A stretch of 64,000 bases of DNA, taken from CAUZIZ01 sp965219005. Lineage in GTDB: Bacteria; Acidobacteriota; UBA6911; RPQK01; JAJDTT01. How positions within the stretch are numbered: the stretch's first letter is position 1; every line of letters begins with the position of its first letter. The notes under the pieces are model-generated. The model worked only from the letters and a program-made list of their open reading frames with translations. It was not told the origin of the DNA and ran no database searches. Position numbers and translations under genes: made by a program. This document shows, in pieces, positions 27,407-35,341 of the stretch. The stretch is from the NCBI GenBank assembly GCA_965219005.1, contig CBDCMS010000004.1:3286001-3350000 (forward strand), given 5' to 3'.

Positions 27407-29278
27407 TCATTCCTGTGTCACCGGGAGAACCAGGGCTGACGGGTAGCTGGGGCCGAAGTAGACGGTGTTGATGGCCGTCTTCATGTGGGTGTGCCTGCCC
27501 AATTTTTCCCCAGTGTTGGGATTGACATCATAGAAGGGAAAGTTGCTGCTGGAAATATCCAGCCGGATCCGGTGACCCGGGGCGAAGCGGTTGGCGGTCG
27601 CCCACAGGTCGATGTCGACCCGGTACACGTTTCCCGGCTCCATCAGCTCCTCCCGCTCTCGCCCGTTGCGGAAACGCATCCTCAGAACGCCATCTTCCAG
27701 GTTCATCGCATAGCCTTCGGGGTAGTCAGCCGAGGGCGGGTAGATGTCCATCAGCTTGGCCGTGAAATCCGTGTCAGTAGCCGTGGAAGAAACCCAGAGC
27801 TCGACCCGTAGGGGACCGGCGATCTCCAGGGCCTCCTCCAGGGGCGGAGTCTGGAAGGAGAGGACATCGGAGCGGGCTGAGAGTGGGAGCTTGTCCCTGA
27901 CGGCGAAATCGCCTTCTCGTGGCACCTGATTCTGGGCACCCCGGCGAACCAACAGTTTCCCCGAATCGATGTTGCCGCCAATGGTAGGCACCGGATCCCT
28001 TGGATCATACTCGAAGCGGCTGTTGCCCTCGGCCCCTCGGGGGCTCTCGCGCAGGCTGCCTCCGGCATCAAGATAGAATCTGAGATCCTGGATCCCCAGC
28101 GGGGGCCAGGTAGGAGCGGTTTTCCACTCGCCTCCGCTCTGGAGTCGTCCCTTGCTATTGCGGACCGTCGATGCGGCCCCCATAACGAAGTACTCCACGG
28201 CAGGTTTCAGCTCCAATCCCAGAGCCCTTTTCTGGAGGAACTGATCAAACCAACTAGCTCCCAGCTCTTGGAGCTTCATCTTCGCCGCCGTTCCGAAATC
28301 CACGTCTCCCGCATGGGTTTTCCCTGTCGAATGAGTCCAGGGTCCTATCAGAAGCTTGACATAGGCCCCGCGGCCCGAGAGTCCCTCGAAGTTCTTCAGC
28401 GTTCCCCGCTTGAAGATGTCATACCAGCCTCCCACAAAGCAGATGGGAATGTCGGGATAGCGGGAGTGATATTCCTCGAAGTTGTAGCCGTTTTGCTTCC
28501 AGTAGTCATCATAGGTGGGGTGAGCCCGCCAGTCGGCATACCAGCGATTGTAGGACGGGGCCCAGGCGAGAGGAGATGTGGACTTCAAGGGAGCCGCCAT
28601 GAGCCAGCTGGCCAACTGGTCATTGGCGCGGGTCAATGCCGCAAAAGAGAAGGAGTCCTCCTCCTCATCCGGATCGCTGGATCGGGCCTCCTTGCCCCAC
28701 TGCGCCAGACGAAAACCGTAAGCCAGATTGTGAAGGAGGGCAAAGGCACCGCCACGTCCGGCACCATCTTCCACGTAGTTGGAGGTGCCCACGTACACGA
28801 ACATGGTTCGCAGGTGAGGCGGGTTCAGGACTGCCAGGGCGTTCTGAGTGGCGGCCAGATAGGAACCTCCATACGTCCCCACGTCCCCGTTGCACCAGGT
28901 TTGGGCCGCTACCCACTCTAGGGCGTCGTATCCGTCCTCGGCCTCGTTGACGTAGATGTAGAACTCTCCTTCCGAGTCATAACGTCCCCGAACATCCTGG
29001 ACCGCGACGGCGTAGCCCCGGGTGGTAAAAAACCCGGCCACTTTAGCCATCCCTGCCTTTCCATACGGGCTACGTATCAAGATGGCGGGAAAGGGTCCGG
29101 GCGGGGTCGTCTCGCCATCCGGCAGGTAGACATCCGTGGCGAGGCGGACACCGTCACGCGCCGCCACCATGACGTTCTTGCGGATGCGAACCTGGACCGG
29201 GCCCTTCGGCTCTTCCGCTGCCAGCCCGAGGCTGAGAATCGAGACCACTAGCCCTGGCACTACAAGCTTGATCATCAT
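27407..29278 (-). CDS. CocE/NonD family hydrolase (secreted)
   Basis: A 623-residue alpha/beta hydrolase of the X-Pro dipeptidyl-peptidase/CocE class (S15-like), preceded by a signal peptide (residues 1-21). The nucleophile elbow is GTYGGSY with Ser139; the acid and His should lie in the C-terminal half of the hydrolase core, the latter probably in IGPWTHSTG near 300. The C-terminal half is the galactose-binding-like beta-sandwich domain (X-Pro C-terminal domain) from about 380, ending in RFAPGHRIRLDISSSNFPFY near 590. Members hydrolyse acyl or amide bonds of small molecules, such as glutaryl-7-ACA or cocaine, or act as peptidases. The native substrate is unknown. Confidence 0.88.
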   Translation of the reverse strand: MMIKLVVPGLVVSILSLGLAAEEPKGPVQVRIRKNVMVAARDGVRLATDVYLPDGETTPPGPFPAILIRSPYGKAGMAKVAGFFTTRGYAVAVQDVRGRYDSEGEFYIYVNEAEDGYDALEWVAAQTWCNGDVGTYGGSYLAATQNALAVLNPPHLRTMFVYVGTSNYVEDGAGRGGAFALLHNLAYGFRLAQWGKEARSSDPDEEEDSFSFAALTRANDQLASWLMAAPLKSTSPLAWAPSYNRWYADWRAHPTYDDYWKQNGYNFEEYHSRYPDIPICFVGGWYDIFKRGTLKNFEGLSGRGAYVKLLIGPWTHSTGKTHAGDVDFGTAAKMKLQELGASWFDQFLQKRALGLELKPAVEYFVMGAASTVRNSKGRLQSGGEWKTAPTWPPLGIQDLRFYLDAGGSLRESPRGAEGNSRFEYDPRDPVPTIGGNIDSGKLLVRRGAQNQVPREGDFAVRDKLPLSARSDVLSFQTPPLEEALEIAGPLRVELWVSSTATDTDFTAKLMDIYPPSADYPEGYAMNLEDGVLRMRFRNGREREELMEPGNVYRVDIDLWATANRFAPGHRIRLDISSSNFPFYDVNPNTGEKLGRHTHMKTAINTVYFGPSYPSALVLPVTQE

Positions 29279-29421
29279 CAGTTTTCAGGGTCCTTTCTTC
29301 AGCTCTGCCTGTGGCAGCACCCAAGTCCGAAGGGTCTGATAGCCCACAACTGTGTACGCGGTCGTGAGATGTGAAGCTAGATGATATCCCTGTTTCTCCA
29401 CATCTTCCAGACGGCGGGGGG

Positions 29422-29609
29422 TGGCTCGAAAGAAGAAGACTTCGGCCTGGAGACCGAAGCCACGTTTGCCAATGCGGTTTTAGCTTAATGGGACCACCAG
29501 CGCTGTCCCCATTCGCGAAGGAAACTTCCGGAGCCATAGAAGCCTGAAGCCCGAGCGAGGGGTTGGTAACCGCGGCCCAACCCCTCGCTTGCACTTCAGG
29601 CTTCCCTGC
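29422..29609 (-). repeat. Dispersed two-hairpin repeat (family B), reverse orientation
   Basis: Two hairpins are joined: a short one around ACTTCGGCCTGGAGACCGAAG (here 29439-29459) and a long one, AGCCTGAAG-CGAGCGAGGGGTTGG (29541-29566) pairing with CCAACCCCTCGCTTGCACTT (29577-29602). The same order, inverted, occurs at 41428-41692, and a partial copy at 33985-34075. It fills most of the 338-nt gap between CocE and the ankyrin gene and could act as that gene's terminator. Confidence 0.8.
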
Positions 29610-29616
29610 GGCCACC

Positions 29617-31422
29617 CTACTCTGGTAGGAGGTTGGCAGTAGCCGTCTGGCCTCTTGAGCGAGCGATTTCCAGAGCGGTTAAACCTGCTTCGTCCTTCGC
29701 GTTCACTCTGGCCCCTTTGGCCAGCAGGATCTGGACGACGGGACCGTGTCCATTCCAAACAGCGTGCATGAGTGGAGTGCGCCCGCGGCTGTCGCCTAAA
29801 TCCACATCGGCACCCTCTGTGACCAATGCCTCTACGGTGCCGGTAAGACCTTGAAAAGCAGCAAACCCCAGGGCGGTCTGTCCTTGGTTGTTTTGCGCGT
29901 TCACGTCGGCGCCATGCCGCAGCAGCAGCTCTACCAGGGAAGTACGCCCTCGATATGCCGCTAGACCCAGCGCCGTTTGCCCCTCTTTGAGTTTCACGTT
30001 TACGTCGCTGTCCCTCGCCAGTAGGGCTTTCACCACTACGGAATGATCGTGAAGCAGTGCGAGTCCCAGAGCGGTCCAGTCATCAGTACTCTTTGCGTTG
30101 ACGTCGGCGCCGCCCGAGATCAACGTTTCCACCACCGAACCATGACCATTCAAGGCCGCATGCATGAGAGGAGTGCGGCCCTCGCTGTCCCTGGTGTTGA
30201 TTTCTGCACCCTTGGAAATCAGGGTCTGCACCGTGGTCAGATGACCTTCGATTGCCGCATGGCTCAACGGTGTGAGGCCCATCTCATCTTTGGTATTGAC
30301 CTTGCTATCGTCGGCCAACAGGATTTTTACCACCGAGGAATGGTCGTTCCAGACAGCGAAGTCCATCGCCGTCTGGCCTTCTCTAGACTTCAAGGTCACG
30401 TCGGCCCCGTGGCTCAGAAGCAGTTCGGCCACATCGGCGTGACCCCGCCAGGCAGCGTGCATCAGCCCGCTCCGTCCCGTTTTGTCTCTCAAATCCAGAT
30501 TTGCGCCCTGCTCCAGAAGAACCTTTACGGTTTCGGTGAACCCTTGGTAGGTCGCGGCCATGAGTGGAGTAGCACCCTCCTGGTCCCTGAAGTTTGCGTC
30601 GCCTCCGTGAGCCAACAGTAGTCCAACAATGTTGCTTTGCCCTTCCGAGGCGGCGTGCATGAGAATGCTCACACCATCGCTGTCCAGGGTGTCCGCGTCC
30701 GCGCCGCGCTCCAACAACGCTTTGACGGTGGCGGAGTCGCCTCGACGCGACGCGATATCCAGGGCCGTCCAGCCGTCCTGACTCCCCTTGTTGGGATCCG
30801 CACCACGATTCATCAGAGCTTCGACGATGGAAGTGTCCCCTTGGTGAATCGCCCGCATCAGGGCTGTCCACCCCACCCTGTCTCTCGCGTTGGGATCTGC
30901 GCCGGCACCCAACAAGGCTTCCACGATTTCGACCTGCCCCCCGAGAATCCCCCAGATCAAGGCGCTATGGCCGCTGGAGTCCAGGGCGTTCACATCGGGA
31001 TCCCCCTCCAGCAGGATCTGGAGGACAACTAAATGGCCTGCACCTGCCGCAACCATCACGGGTTTTGCTCCATCCGTTGCTCTCAGAACTCGGTCGGCCC
31101 CGTGCGACAACAGGATCTTCGCGGTTTCAGCGTGCCCTCCAAGGGCGGCATAAATCAGGGGAGTGAGACCGTCCTTATCCCTCTGGTTGACGTTGGCGCC
31201 TTGGTCGATAAGTGTCTCAACCAAGCGGCTCTGGCCACTAAAGGCGGCATCCATAAGGGTCTCAGGCTGCTGCGAGAAAACCGGAACGCAGATCGCGAGG
31301 TGGACCAGGGCGAGGATGATCGCTACTCCATGGCGAAATACTCGTGTGGATCGCACTCCCTGCATATTAGCTCTGCCGGCTCTCATTGTAGCTGGGCTCT
31401 GGTTCATCTCCTGCCCGTCCAT
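29617..31422 (-). CDS. Secreted ankyrin-repeat protein
   Basis: A 601-residue protein made almost entirely of about 16 to 17 ankyrin repeats of 33 residues (from about residue 55 to the C-terminus), each with the pattern G-x-TPL-x-xAAxxGH and ending in DVNxxD. A hydrophobic segment near 32-48 (HGVAIILALVHLAICVPVF) acts as a signal peptide or anchor, so the repeats face the periplasm or exterior. The ATG at 31422 has AAGAGG about 9 nt before it; later ATGs are also possible. Ankyrin repeats bind proteins, and such a long exported array suggests adhesion or a partner-binding role, which is inference. Confidence 0.85.
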   Translation of the reverse strand: MDGQEMNQSPATMRAGRANMQGVRSTRVFRHGVAIILALVHLAICVPVFSQQPETLMDAAFSGQSRLVETLIDQGANVNQRDKDGLTPLIYAALGGHAETAKILLSHGADRVLRATDGAKPVMVAAGAGHLVVLQILLEGDPDVNALDSSGHSALIWGILGGQVEIVEALLGAGADPNARDRVGWTALMRAIHQGDTSIVEALMNRGADPNKGSQDGWTALDIASRRGDSATVKALLERGADADTLDSDGVSILMHAASEGQSNIVGLLLAHGGDANFRDQEGATPLMAATYQGFTETVKVLLEQGANLDLRDKTGRSGLMHAAWRGHADVAELLLSHGADVTLKSREGQTAMDFAVWNDHSSVVKILLADDSKVNTKDEMGLTPLSHAAIEGHLTTVQTLISKGAEINTRDSEGRTPLMHAALNGHGSVVETLISGGADVNAKSTDDWTALGLALLHDHSVVVKALLARDSDVNVKLKEGQTALGLAAYRGRTSLVELLLRHGADVNAQNNQGQTALGFAAFQGLTGTVEALVTEGADVDLGDSRGRTPLMHAVWNGHGPVVQILLAKGARVNAKDEAGLTALEIARSRGQTATANLLPE

Positions 31423-31555
31423 TATACGAAACCTCTTGAGAATCGGCCGTGGGTTTTAGATGACCTGATTCCCGAACCCAATCGGGTGACACAATGTGGT
31501 GACGGAGGAAAACATCTTTCAGCTAAAAGAGGAGATCCGAGAAATCGATGCAGTC

Positions 31556-31584
31556 TTGACAGCGTGATTCAATGCAAGTAGATT
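31556..31584 (+). promoter_or_regulatory. Sigma-70-type promoter for the HU gene
   Basis: A perfect TTGACA at 31556-31561 is followed, after 17 bp, by TAGATT at 31579-31584, matching the -10 hexamer at four of six positions. It stands 34 bp before the HU start codon. No other promoter this good is visible nearby. Confidence 0.55.
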
Positions 31585-31617
31585 CAGGCAAACTACTTAT
31601 GGAGGAAGCTAGTCACA

Positions 31618-31884
31618 GTGATTAAACAGGACATCGTGGCGCGTGTTTCGAGGCGAATGGACATGACCAAGGTGAGAGCAGAGGAGGCCGTAGACTGCGT
31701 CATCGATGCGCTGAAGAACGCTATGAAAGAAGGCGAGCGCATCGAACTACGTGGTTTTGGCGTCTTCGTGGTCAAACCCCGTAAGAGTGGTATCGGACGC
31801 AATCCCAGGACTGGAGCGGAGGTACCCATCCCCCCGGGAAAAACGGTACGCTACAAGCCTGGAAAAGATGTTCGTGGGGGATAG
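31618..31884 (+). CDS. HU/IHF-family DNA-binding protein
   Basis: The 88-residue product is a histone-like DNA-bending protein. It has the HU dimerisation helices (MIKQDIVARVSRRM and AEEAVDCVIDALKNAMKEGE), the beta-arm core IELRGFGVFVVKPRKSGIG, and the DNA-inserting arm GRNPRTGAEVPIPP with the Pro that intercalates in the minor groove. GTG at 31618 is the start, preceded by GGAGGAAG. HU packages the chromosome and assists recombination and replication; IHF-like site-specific bending is possible. The M50 protease gene follows 18 nt later. Confidence 0.93.
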   Translation: MIKQDIVARVSRRMDMTKVRAEEAVDCVIDALKNAMKEGERIELRGFGVFVVKPRKSGIGRNPRTGAEVPIPPGKTVRYKPGKDVRGG

Positions 31885-31902
31885 CGTACTGGTCTACTTA
31901 CC

Positions 31903-32886
31903 TTGAACGACGATTCCTCCTTCCAGGCAACCCCTCCCTTCCCTGAATCCGATCCATCCCGGCTCCCAAGTCAAGCAAAGCCCAAAAGACTCCTCCCGGC
32001 CTTGATGTTGGGGCTCACTTTCCTGAGTACGCTAATCGCTGGATTCTTCTTCCACGTCAACTTCGTCTCGGACTATGAGGCAGATGTCCTGGCGCGACTC
32101 CTGGAAGCCTGGCAAAACCCCGCCCAGATCCTCATGGGCCTTCCCTTCGCGCTTACCATCCTCTCTATCCTACTCGCCCATGAGATGGGACATTATCTTG
32201 CCTGCCGGTACTACGGGATCGAGGCTACCCTTCCCTATGCAATTCCGGCTCCCCCGGTCCTGAATCCCTTCGGCACCTTCGGAGCCGTCATCCGAATAAA
32301 GTCAGCATTCCGAGATCAGCAGCAGCTATTCGATGTAGGAATAGCGGGTCCTCTAGGAGGCTTCATCTTCATCATCCCTGCTTTGATCATCGGACTGCGA
32401 AATTCGAAGGAGTTCGTGTTCTACGCTCAGGTCGACCAGGCCTGGGAATTCGGTGAGCCCCTTCTCTTTCAGTGGGCAGAGACGCTTTTCTACACTGCTT
32501 CCACTGGATCCAGTATCAGCCTACACCCGATCGGCTGGGCGGCTTGGTTCGGCCTACTGGCGACAAGCTTGAACCTACTGCCCATTGGTCAGCTGGATGG
32601 GGGCCACATCGTATATGCCCTGTTTGGAGCGCGTGGACACCGGGCCGTCTCCTATGTCACTTTTGCGGGACTCGTCCTGATCAGCCTGATGTCGTGGCCG
32701 ATGCTGGGGTATCTCCTCTTTGCCGTGATCATCGTATTTCTGGGGTTCCGACATCCACGGCCCCAGACCGAAATAGCCCAGCTGGGCCGGGGTCGTTGGA
32801 TCCTGGCCATCTTGGGGCTTCTGATCTTTCTTCTCACCTTCATCCCGGTGCCGATCCAACTGGTTTCACACGTGGGTAGGCTATAG
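31903..32886 (+). CDS. Site-2 protease family (M50) membrane metalloprotease
   Basis: The 327-residue membrane protein carries the zinc motif HEMGH (His93, Glu94, His97, in LLAHEMGHYLACRYYG) and the third ligand Asp232 in LNLLPIGQLDGGH. These sit in or near membrane spans, of which about six to seven are predicted. The TTG at 31903 is the most upstream start since the frame is closed by a TAG at 31882; a later start would truncate the N-terminal hydrophilic part. Family members cut transmembrane segments, often in signalling cascades. No PDZ domain is present, unlike RseP. Close linkage to HU suggests cotranscription. Confidence 0.85.
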   Translation: MNDDSSFQATPPFPESDPSRLPSQAKPKRLLPALMLGLTFLSTLIAGFFFHVNFVSDYEADVLARLLEAWQNPAQILMGLPFALTILSILLAHEMGHYLACRYYGIEATLPYAIPAPPVLNPFGTFGAVIRIKSAFRDQQQLFDVGIAGPLGGFIFIIPALIIGLRNSKEFVFYAQVDQAWEFGEPLLFQWAETLFYTASTGSSISLHPIGWAAWFGLLATSLNLLPIGQLDGGHIVYALFGARGHRAVSYVTFAGLVLISLMSWPMLGYLLFAVIIVFLGFRHPRPQTEIAQLGRGRWILAILGLLIFLLTFIPVPIQLVSHVGRL

Positions 32887-32960
32887 CCCGGATTCCTCGT
32901 TACCCTTAGGGAGGCGGTGTAAACACCTTCTTGACAAGGCTTGCAGGTTGGTCGATTGGG

Positions 32961-33743
32961 CTACCCCGATCTGAAGATCGAGGCGAATTCGCTCCAGATC
33001 TTCGAGTAACCCTGCTGCAGCAGGATAATGGCTGCGCCGCACACAAAAAAGCGAGCACCCTTGTCATAATAGGCGCGAGCTGCATCGGGACTTCCGACCG
33101 GGATGCCCCACCACTTTCCATGTGCGGCACATGACTTCGCCACTTTGTCGACCGCTGCAGTGATCAGAGCGCTGTCCATCTGTGTCGGAATTCCGTAACT
33201 CTGTGTCAGATCGGCGGGTCCGATCATGACTCCATCTATGCCTTCGACGTCCAGAAGTTCATCAACGTTCTCCACGGCTTCCCGATCTTCTATTTGAATA
33301 GAGACCGATACTTCCCGATTGGCCGAGGCCATGCAGTCTGTCATGGGCTCCATTCCGTAACTCGCCGGGACTTCCACGCCATCCATTCCGCGGCTGCCGA
33401 CAGGATGAAAACGGCTGTTTCGGACGATGGTCCGCGCTTCCTCGACAGTGCAGCAGTGAGGCACCATGATGCCGCTTGCTCCCGCCTCGAGGCATCTGAA
33501 ATAGCTCCAGTAGGGTCCCTTTCTAATCCGCACCAGGGGCTCCATACCCGTGGCGCGACAGGCCAATCCCATATTGAAGACCTGATCAAACGAATAGTCC
33601 TGGTGTTCCATGTCGATCCAGATACCGTCGAACCCGATCAGGCCAATCATCTCGATGAGCTTAGGCGATACATAAGGCGTCGGGCAGGCCATGCACACCG
33701 CCTCGCCCTTTCTCAGCTTCTCCAACACTCTATTCGTCTTCAC
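32961..33743 (-). CDS. HpcH/HpaI aldolase/citrate lyase family protein
   Basis: Starting from the GTG at 33743 (an AAGGAG ribosome site lies 7 nt upstream), the protein has 260 residues; a TTG further upstream at 33767 is less likely. It is a class II pyruvate-dependent aldolase: GFDGIWIDMEHQDY (near 38) and PLVRIRKGPYWSYFRCLEAGASGIMVPH contain the conserved Arg and Glu/Asp region; IQIEDREAVENVDELL holds the metal-binding Glu/Asp, and IDGVMIGPADLTQSYG is the family hallmark. Such enzymes cleave or form 2-keto-3-deoxy sugar acids or hydroxy-keto acids. The substrate is unknown. Confidence 0.85.
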   Translation of the reverse strand: MKTNRVLEKLRKGEAVCMACPTPYVSPKLIEMIGLIGFDGIWIDMEHQDYSFDQVFNMGLACRATGMEPLVRIRKGPYWSYFRCLEAGASGIMVPHCCTVEEARTIVRNSRFHPVGSRGMDGVEVPASYGMEPMTDCMASANREVSVSIQIEDREAVENVDELLDVEGIDGVMIGPADLTQSYGIPTQMDSALITAAVDKVAKSCAAHGKWWGIPVGSPDAARAYYDKGARFFVCGAAIILLQQGYSKIWSEFASIFRSG

Positions 33744-33829
33744 TATTCCTCTCCTTTCGAAATTCAAAACAAGAAAGCATCAGGGTTCTCCCTTGGCTTC
33801 GGTGGACGGTAGTGTACCGTGCTGCTGCT

Positions 33830-34080
33830 TTGAGCTGAAACTTGAATAGTGAGCAGTGGTGAAGTGATCAGTGAACAGTACCGGAAACAGCTACAGCCAA
33901 CAGAGCCGCGAACGACTTGACTCGTTAGCAGTATGCCCCACGTTTCGAGGAGAGAGCTGGACAACAGCAGAATCTCGCAGATCCCCAACCCCTCGCTCGC
34001 GCTTCAGGCTTCCATGGCTCGACTAGTTTCTTTCAGATGCGCTCCGGCGCAGCCGGTGGCGGGGCTAAGCTGAAACCTGA
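33830..34080 (+). repeat. Composite of dispersed repeats (family B fragment and CAGCTACAGCC block)
   Basis: This 565-nt intergenic stretch (33744-34308) holds no gene. It contains the GTGATCAGTGAACAGT block with CAGCTACAGCCAACAGAGCC (as at 14235-14300), then AATCTCGCAGATC leading into CCAACCCCTCGCTCGCGCTT and the CATGGCTCG tail (about 33985-34024), as at 41528-41580. AAGCTGAAAC marks its right end, as at 41628. It seems an assembly of pieces of two repeat families. Confidence 0.6.
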
Positions 34081-34180
34081 TAGGCCTTGCATTCACCTTG
34101 GAGTTCGTTTGTTCGGTGTCCTGCGGTTTGAATCACAAACTGCAGAATATCGAACAAGCGAATTTCGAGGGCTGGCTGAA
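34069..34180 (+). repeat. Dispersed repeat (family C)
   Basis: AGCTGAAACCTGATAGG, then GTTCGTTTGTTCGG, GCGGTTTGAATC and CTGCAGAATATCGAACAAGC, matches the stretch at 43963-44100 block by block (AGCTGAAACTTGATAAG, GTTCGCATGTTCGC, GCGGTTTCTGATTC, CCGCAGAATATCGAACATTC). The outer arms are roughly complementary (GTTCG...CGAAC), as expected for a short inverted-repeat element. Confidence 0.6.
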
Positions 34181-34308
34181 TGGAAGGAGTATATAGCCCA
34201 GAAGCTCCCGGGATCAGACCGCGAAAATCCGCAGCCTGCTCCCAGGCGCATCCGTAATCGAGCAGTCGCCGCGGCACAGAACCGCCGCAACCGCTAATTC
34301 TCAACGAC

Positions 34309-34994
34309 TTAATCCAGGCGGACGATCGTGACGCGGGCGACAGGATTGTGCCAGTCGTATCCATCCGCGGGCAGGTCGCCTATACCGTGAATCCCGTTGC
34401 TGATGTGAACGAACCCTTCGGGATCGGCCGGATCGTGGACGTTATTTCCGCAAGGGGGGCCCGGTATGAACGCACACAACTCGGAGTCGGCCTCGCTGCC
34501 AGCGTCATAGGCTGGGGCATTTAGCGTCCTGATGCGCTCGAAGGGCAGGAAGAAGAACAGCGTGGGGGGCAACGGAACCTGAACGCCACTAATGGCGAAA
34601 AAAGCATCGTTGGTGCTGGCCAGCATTCCCACGGCCGAAATACGCCTGAATCCAGATTTGCTCATCACTTGCAGCGTCATGGATCCGGCAGGGGGTATGG
34701 GACCGGGTCCCGCGGCGAAATCAAACACGGCGGGCAGCGTGGGCAGCAGGCCCAGCAGGGTCCGGGGTTTCCTTCCTCTGCCAGCGTCGCCAGCTCAGGG
34801 ATTACCGGTTGGCCCACCGTAAAGAGGGACATGGCTCCACTGTGACTCACAACCACAGGAGGTGTGATCACCTGATTCTGGGTCAGGTTTTGAATCGTGA
34901 CCTCATAGGTGACTTGGGCAAAGCCAGGCGTGCTGGCGCCGATAACGAAAAGCAGCACCAGACACATCAGAGCGGTTCCTCTAGTCCATTTCAT
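34309..34994 (-). pseudogene. Secreted spondin-domain (Spond_N) protein, frameshifted
   Basis: The gene starts at the ATG at 34994 (AAGGAG 7 nt upstream) with a signal peptide (MKWTRGTALMCLVLLFVIGA through GFAQ, 1-27). The frame continues through YEVTIQNLTQNQVITPPVVV to about 34768, then must shift one base to read LLGLLPTLPAVFDFAAGPGP and the rest, ending at 34309. With one base added near 34766-34770 the product would be 228 residues. The final EGFVHISNGIHGIGDLPADG and DWHNPVARVTI are typical of bacterial Spondin_N proteins, which are exported and bind calcium-type ligands or matrix. The shift may be an assembly error. Confidence 0.65.
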
Positions 34995-35341
34995 TGAATT
35001 CTCCTTAGTTTGTAGATACCGAAAAGATGTGAAGGCGGGGTACTCCCAGCTCAGGACGGCATCCACACAACAGAAAACACTGGACCAGAGAGTCCAAGCC
35101 TCTGAGAGAAAAGACACCCAATGCCGACCCACCTGGGAAGGCATCATGCCCTCACTTACGGCTTCTTGAACCTGGGACCTACCCTTTTACGGGCGGACGT
35201 TGCTCCTGTCAAGCAAAACATCCGGGGAGAGCCGCGTCAGGAGTCTCTTGCGAGTGAGAGACTACATCGCGATGAGGAAATGCTATGCTTGCCGGATCGA
35301 CTCAGCTAGTAAATGGATTCAGCATGGGAGGGCGAGTAAGG
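34995..35341. other. Gene-free divergent intergenic region
   Basis: The 347 nt between the minus-strand spondin-domain gene and the plus-strand oxidoreductase contain no credible ORF, tRNA or long inverted repeat. Promoters for both flanking genes should lie here but no strong -35/-10 pair stands out. Confidence 0.4.

Noticed and set aside
30043..30621. 192-codon plus-strand frame opposite the ankyrin gene
   Set aside because: Antisense to periodic ankyrin repeats; the periodicity of the sense gene creates long open antisense frames.
29617..31422. Regular 99-bp periodicity, considered as a CRISPR or tandem DNA repeat
   Set aside because: It is the codon-level image of 33-residue ankyrin repeats, with no identical direct repeats or spacers.
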